This document shows, one piece after another, positions 62,127 to 64,000 of a stretch of 64,000 bases of DNA. The position numbers and the translations under genes were made by a program. The stretch's first letter is position 1. Each line of letters begins with the position of its first letter. This stretch comes from Nocardia pseudobrasiliensis NBRC 108224 (GTDB lineage: Bacteria; Actinomycetota; Actinomycetes; Mycobacteriales; Mycobacteriaceae): the NCBI RefSeq assembly GCF_001613105.1, contig NZ_BDBS01000052.1, positions 25,719 through 89,718 on the forward strand, given 5' to 3'. Below the pieces are notes generated by a model. That model made no database searches. It was not told the origin of the DNA and saw nothing but the letters and a program-made list of their open reading frames with translations.

Positions 62127-62400
62127 TTGTCTCTCGGTGTGCGGGCTCTTTGTGTCTTGGTGTGCCGGGTTCCTTGTGTCTTGGTGTGTGGGCTCTTTGT
62201 GTCTTGGTGTGCCGGGTTCCTTGTGTCTTGGTGTGTGGGCTCTTTGTGTCTTGGTGTGCCAGGCTCCTTATCTCTTGGTGTGCCAGGCTTCCTTGCCCTT
62301 GGTCGGCCCGGGCTCCCTCTCCTTCGGTAGGCCGAACCCCCTTTACCTTTGGTGGGCCGGGTTCCCTTTTCCCTTGGTGGGCCGGGTTCCCCTCTTTTCC
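62127..62400. repeat. 24-bp minisatellite downstream of glmM
   Basis: TTGTGTCTTGG begins at 62150, 62174, 62198, 62222 and 62246, each 24 bp apart, followed by alternating TGTGCCGGGTTCC and TGTGTGGGCTCT, so the higher-order unit is 48 bp. More degenerate copies run on both sides (CCCTTGGTGGGCCGGGTTCC near the right end). It fills the centre of a 584-bp spacer (62015-62598). No convincing gene lies in that spacer; both strands are open only because 24 is a multiple of three. Confidence 0.93.
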
Positions 62401-62598
62401 CTTGCCTCGGCGCCCCAGCGCCGAGGCAAGGGACTCCCAGCGCCACGTCCGTGACGCAATCGAGCCCTCGGGATGGAATTTTCGCTGGTAGTCGGTAACA
62501 CTGGGATGGATCAGGGCGCGGTCGCGCGTACCGCGAAGTATGGTGGACGCTGAATCATGATGCGACAGCGAAAGCTTGGGTTTCCGTGAGGGGGAACA

Positions 62599-62922
62599 GT
62601 GAACACGCTGAAGCTCGATCCGGCGGCCATGGCCGCCTACACCACCATCGCGGATACGGTTTCGGAGCAGTTGGCGTCGGCGGCCGCGGTCGCGGGCGGT
62701 GCGGTCAACCCCGGACAGCTGTCCGCCGATCTGGGCCTGATCGGCGCGGAATTCGCGGCCCGGTTCACCGCCGCGGTCTCCGAACACGCCCAGGCGCTCT
62801 CGACAGCGAGCCAACTGGTGGCCGCATACGGTGAAGTGCTGCGCACCAATACCGTGACGGCCCAGGGCAGCGACACCGCCGCGGCGGCGGCCATAACTCG
62901 AACGGGCGAGGTGACGGCATGA
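62599..62922 (+). CDS. EspC-like (DUF2580) ESX secretion-associated protein
   Basis: A 107-residue all-helical protein from GTG 62599 with GAGGGGG upstream. LKLDPAAMAAYTTIADTVSEQL, the long Ala-rich helices and FAARFTAAVSEHAQALSTAS fit the EspC/DUF2580 group of small ESX-exported partners. There is no W-x-G turn. A late AAYGEVLRTN lacks the exact Y-x3-D/E. It overlaps the next gene by four bases (ATGA), the usual pairing of an EspC-like protein with a larger partner. Confidence 0.7.
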   Translation: MNTLKLDPAAMAAYTTIADTVSEQLASAAAVAGGAVNPGQLSADLGLIGAEFAARFTAAVSEHAQALSTASQLVAAYGEVLRTNTVTAQGSDTAAAAAITRTGEVTA

Positions 62923-64000
62923 AGCGCGGCAGCATCCTGAAGCGACGTCCCGCCGACGAGACCCGCACGACGACGACCGATCCGAATGTCGATCCGCCGA
63001 TCGTCGCCACGCTGGTCCGCCCGCTGCTGCAACTGCGCGCCTCACTCGGCAACGGCCGCGTGGCCCCGAGCGACAGCATCGTCGCGGCCCTGTCCAATTC
63101 CTCGGCACAGGCGGCCGATACCGAGGCCCCGCATCGCGACGGCGTACACGCCCTCGAATCCACCTGGGCCGGTGCGGGAGCCGATGCCACTGTGCCCGCC
63201 CTGCGCACCACCCAGACCCAGATCGGCGATATCTCCGATCGCGGCCCGGCCTATCTGTCGGTGCTGTCGGACGCGCAGGCCACCAGCTCTCGCGCCGCCC
63301 GGCAGGTCGATCAGATCATCGCCGATTTCCGACGCGACGCCCGTTCGATTCTCGGCAACGCCACCGCCGCTCCCGATACCGACGCCGTCATCGCCCGCGC
63401 GACTCAGGCGCTGCGCGATGCCATTTCATCGGTACAGACCGCGCAGTCCGAAATGGCCGGGCACACCCAGCGGCTCTCGAATATGGGCCCGCTGACCGTT
63501 ACCCGCCCCGCGGGTCTCACCAGCGACGACGACTGGTCCAGCACTCCGAGTCGATACGGCGACGGGACTTACGGTTCCCCGCTCTACGACCAGCCGCTGT
63601 CCGGTTCCCAGACCCCGAACCAGCAGCCGATGGATCCGGCCCAGGCCGCCCAGCTCCAGTTGCAGCAGCAGCTGATTCAAGCCGGTGTGCAGGTCGGCAC
63701 GGCCGCGATCAATGCCGGGGTCGATATCGGAACCCATCTGATCGATAAGATCTCCGAGGTCGGCACGCACGCCATGGACACCGTCGCGGCCTCGGTCGAC
63801 AAGGTGGTCGAGACGGCCGTCCCCGAGCTCATCCACCCGGGCTCGACGACCAACGGCACCGGCGGTGACGGCACGAACGGTTCGAAGGTCTTCGATTTCG
63901 GCGGCACCAGCCCGCAATCGAGCCCGTCGTCTCCGGGCGCGCCCGGCGTGGTCATCCCGCCCGCGCCCGGTGCGATCATCCCGCCCGCCGCGAACACCGC
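62919..64000 (+). CDS. Long WxG-containing ESX-associated protein, 3' end outside the window
   Basis: A reading frame of at least 360 codons from ATG 62919, open to the window edge. After a basic start (MKRGSILKRRP) comes a helical region with a W-x-G turn (ALESTWAGAGADATVPAL, about residue 80), like the WXG/EspB hairpin. Later helices (AQLQLQQQLIQAGVQVGTAAINAGVDIG, quoted in part) and a Gly/Ser/Pro-rich C-terminal region follow. It is coupled to the EspC-like gene. It looks like a secreted effector or scaffold with an N-terminal ESX-targeting domain; the toxin or other C-terminal domain is not in view. Confidence 0.65.
   Translation, partial: MKRGSILKRRPADETRTTTTDPNVDPPIVATLVRPLLQLRASLGNGRVAPSDSIVAALSNSSAQAADTEAPHRDGVHALESTWAGAGADATVPALRTTQTQIGDISDRGPAYLSVLSDAQATSSRAARQVDQIIADFRRDARSILGNATAAPDTDAVIARATQALRDAISSVQTAQSEMAGHTQRLSNMGPLTVTRPAGLTSDDDWSSTPSRYGDGTYGSPLYDQPLSGSQTPNQQPMDPAQAAQLQLQQQLIQAGVQVGTAAINAGVDIGTHLIDKISEVGTHAMDTVAASVDKVVETAVPELIHPGSTTNGTGGDGTNGSKVFDFGGTSPQSSPSSPGAPGVVIPPAPGAIIPPAANT

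Noticed and set aside
61976..63108. Minus-strand frames encoding KEPGTPRH-type repeats
   Set aside because: They arise from the 24-bp minisatellite, run antisense into glmM or the espC-like gene, and lack a supported start.

Overview
The window is a GC-rich actinobacterial chromosome segment, most likely from Nocardia or a close mycolic-acid relative. The main reasons are ESX (type VII secretion) genes embedded in the ribosomal-protein region, three paralogous Cys-Lys-Tyr-rich lipoproteins of a type I associate with Nocardia, and a gene order that follows the mycobacterial ESX-4 neighbourhood: infA-rpmJ-rpsM-rpsK-rpsD-rpoA-rplQ-truA on one side, rplM-rpsI-glmM on the other, with ESX core genes between. 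The genus is an inference; no rRNA is present.

Layout. 1-9141: first ESX set (end of eccB, convergent eccA, then an eccD-mycP-eccC operon). 9249-11357: GntR/GNAT operon and a divergent DUF4254-like gene. 11366-15151: proline-rich MinD/ParA-like ATPase (EspI type) and an MFS transporter. 15346-20060: infA to truA translation/transcription operon. 20283-27606: accessory metabolism and stress genes (hsp20 with a CIRCE operator, F420 oxidoreductase, vapBC, csoR with its operator, mtnP-galE3 pair as in M. tuberculosis Rv0535-Rv0536, PAS/GAF-like protein, FMN reductase). 27720-40357: second ESX set (eccE, eccB, mycP, eccD, eccC, esxB-like, esxA-like) with an MFS gene inserted. 40415-44482: an operon of two paralogous lipoproteins and a membrane Ser/Thr kinase. 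44567-48609: secreted protease, PIG-L deacetylase, metallophosphoesterase. 48610-59347: a third lipoprotein paralogue with the Rv3446c-type ESX-associated protein, an FHA protein, a Zn metalloprotease, an Rv1747-like FHA-ABC exporter and an actin-like/collagen-like protein. 59514-62014: rplM, rpsI, glmM. 62599-64000: EspC-like secreted protein and the start of a long protein with a WxG motif.

How it works together. Two copies each of eccB, eccC, eccD and mycP are present, but only one eccA (with the left set) and one eccE (with the right set). The two sets therefore could be two systems or could share parts. Substrate genes (esxB/esxA, espC-like, long WxG protein) lie with the right set and beyond glmM. 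A kinase plus two FHA proteins, three surface lipoproteins and secreted or surface proteases suggest that secretion is tied to envelope sensing; this is inference from neighbourhood.

Non-coding structure is unusually rich: an 85-bp direct repeat overlapping the truA stop codon, three minisatellites with 20-, 23- and 24-bp units, several perfect hairpins in ribosomal-operon spacers, a CIRCE element, a TACCC-N5-GGGTA copper operator, and a 29-bp sequence matching type I-E CRISPR repeats between rpsI and glmM with no cas genes in view.
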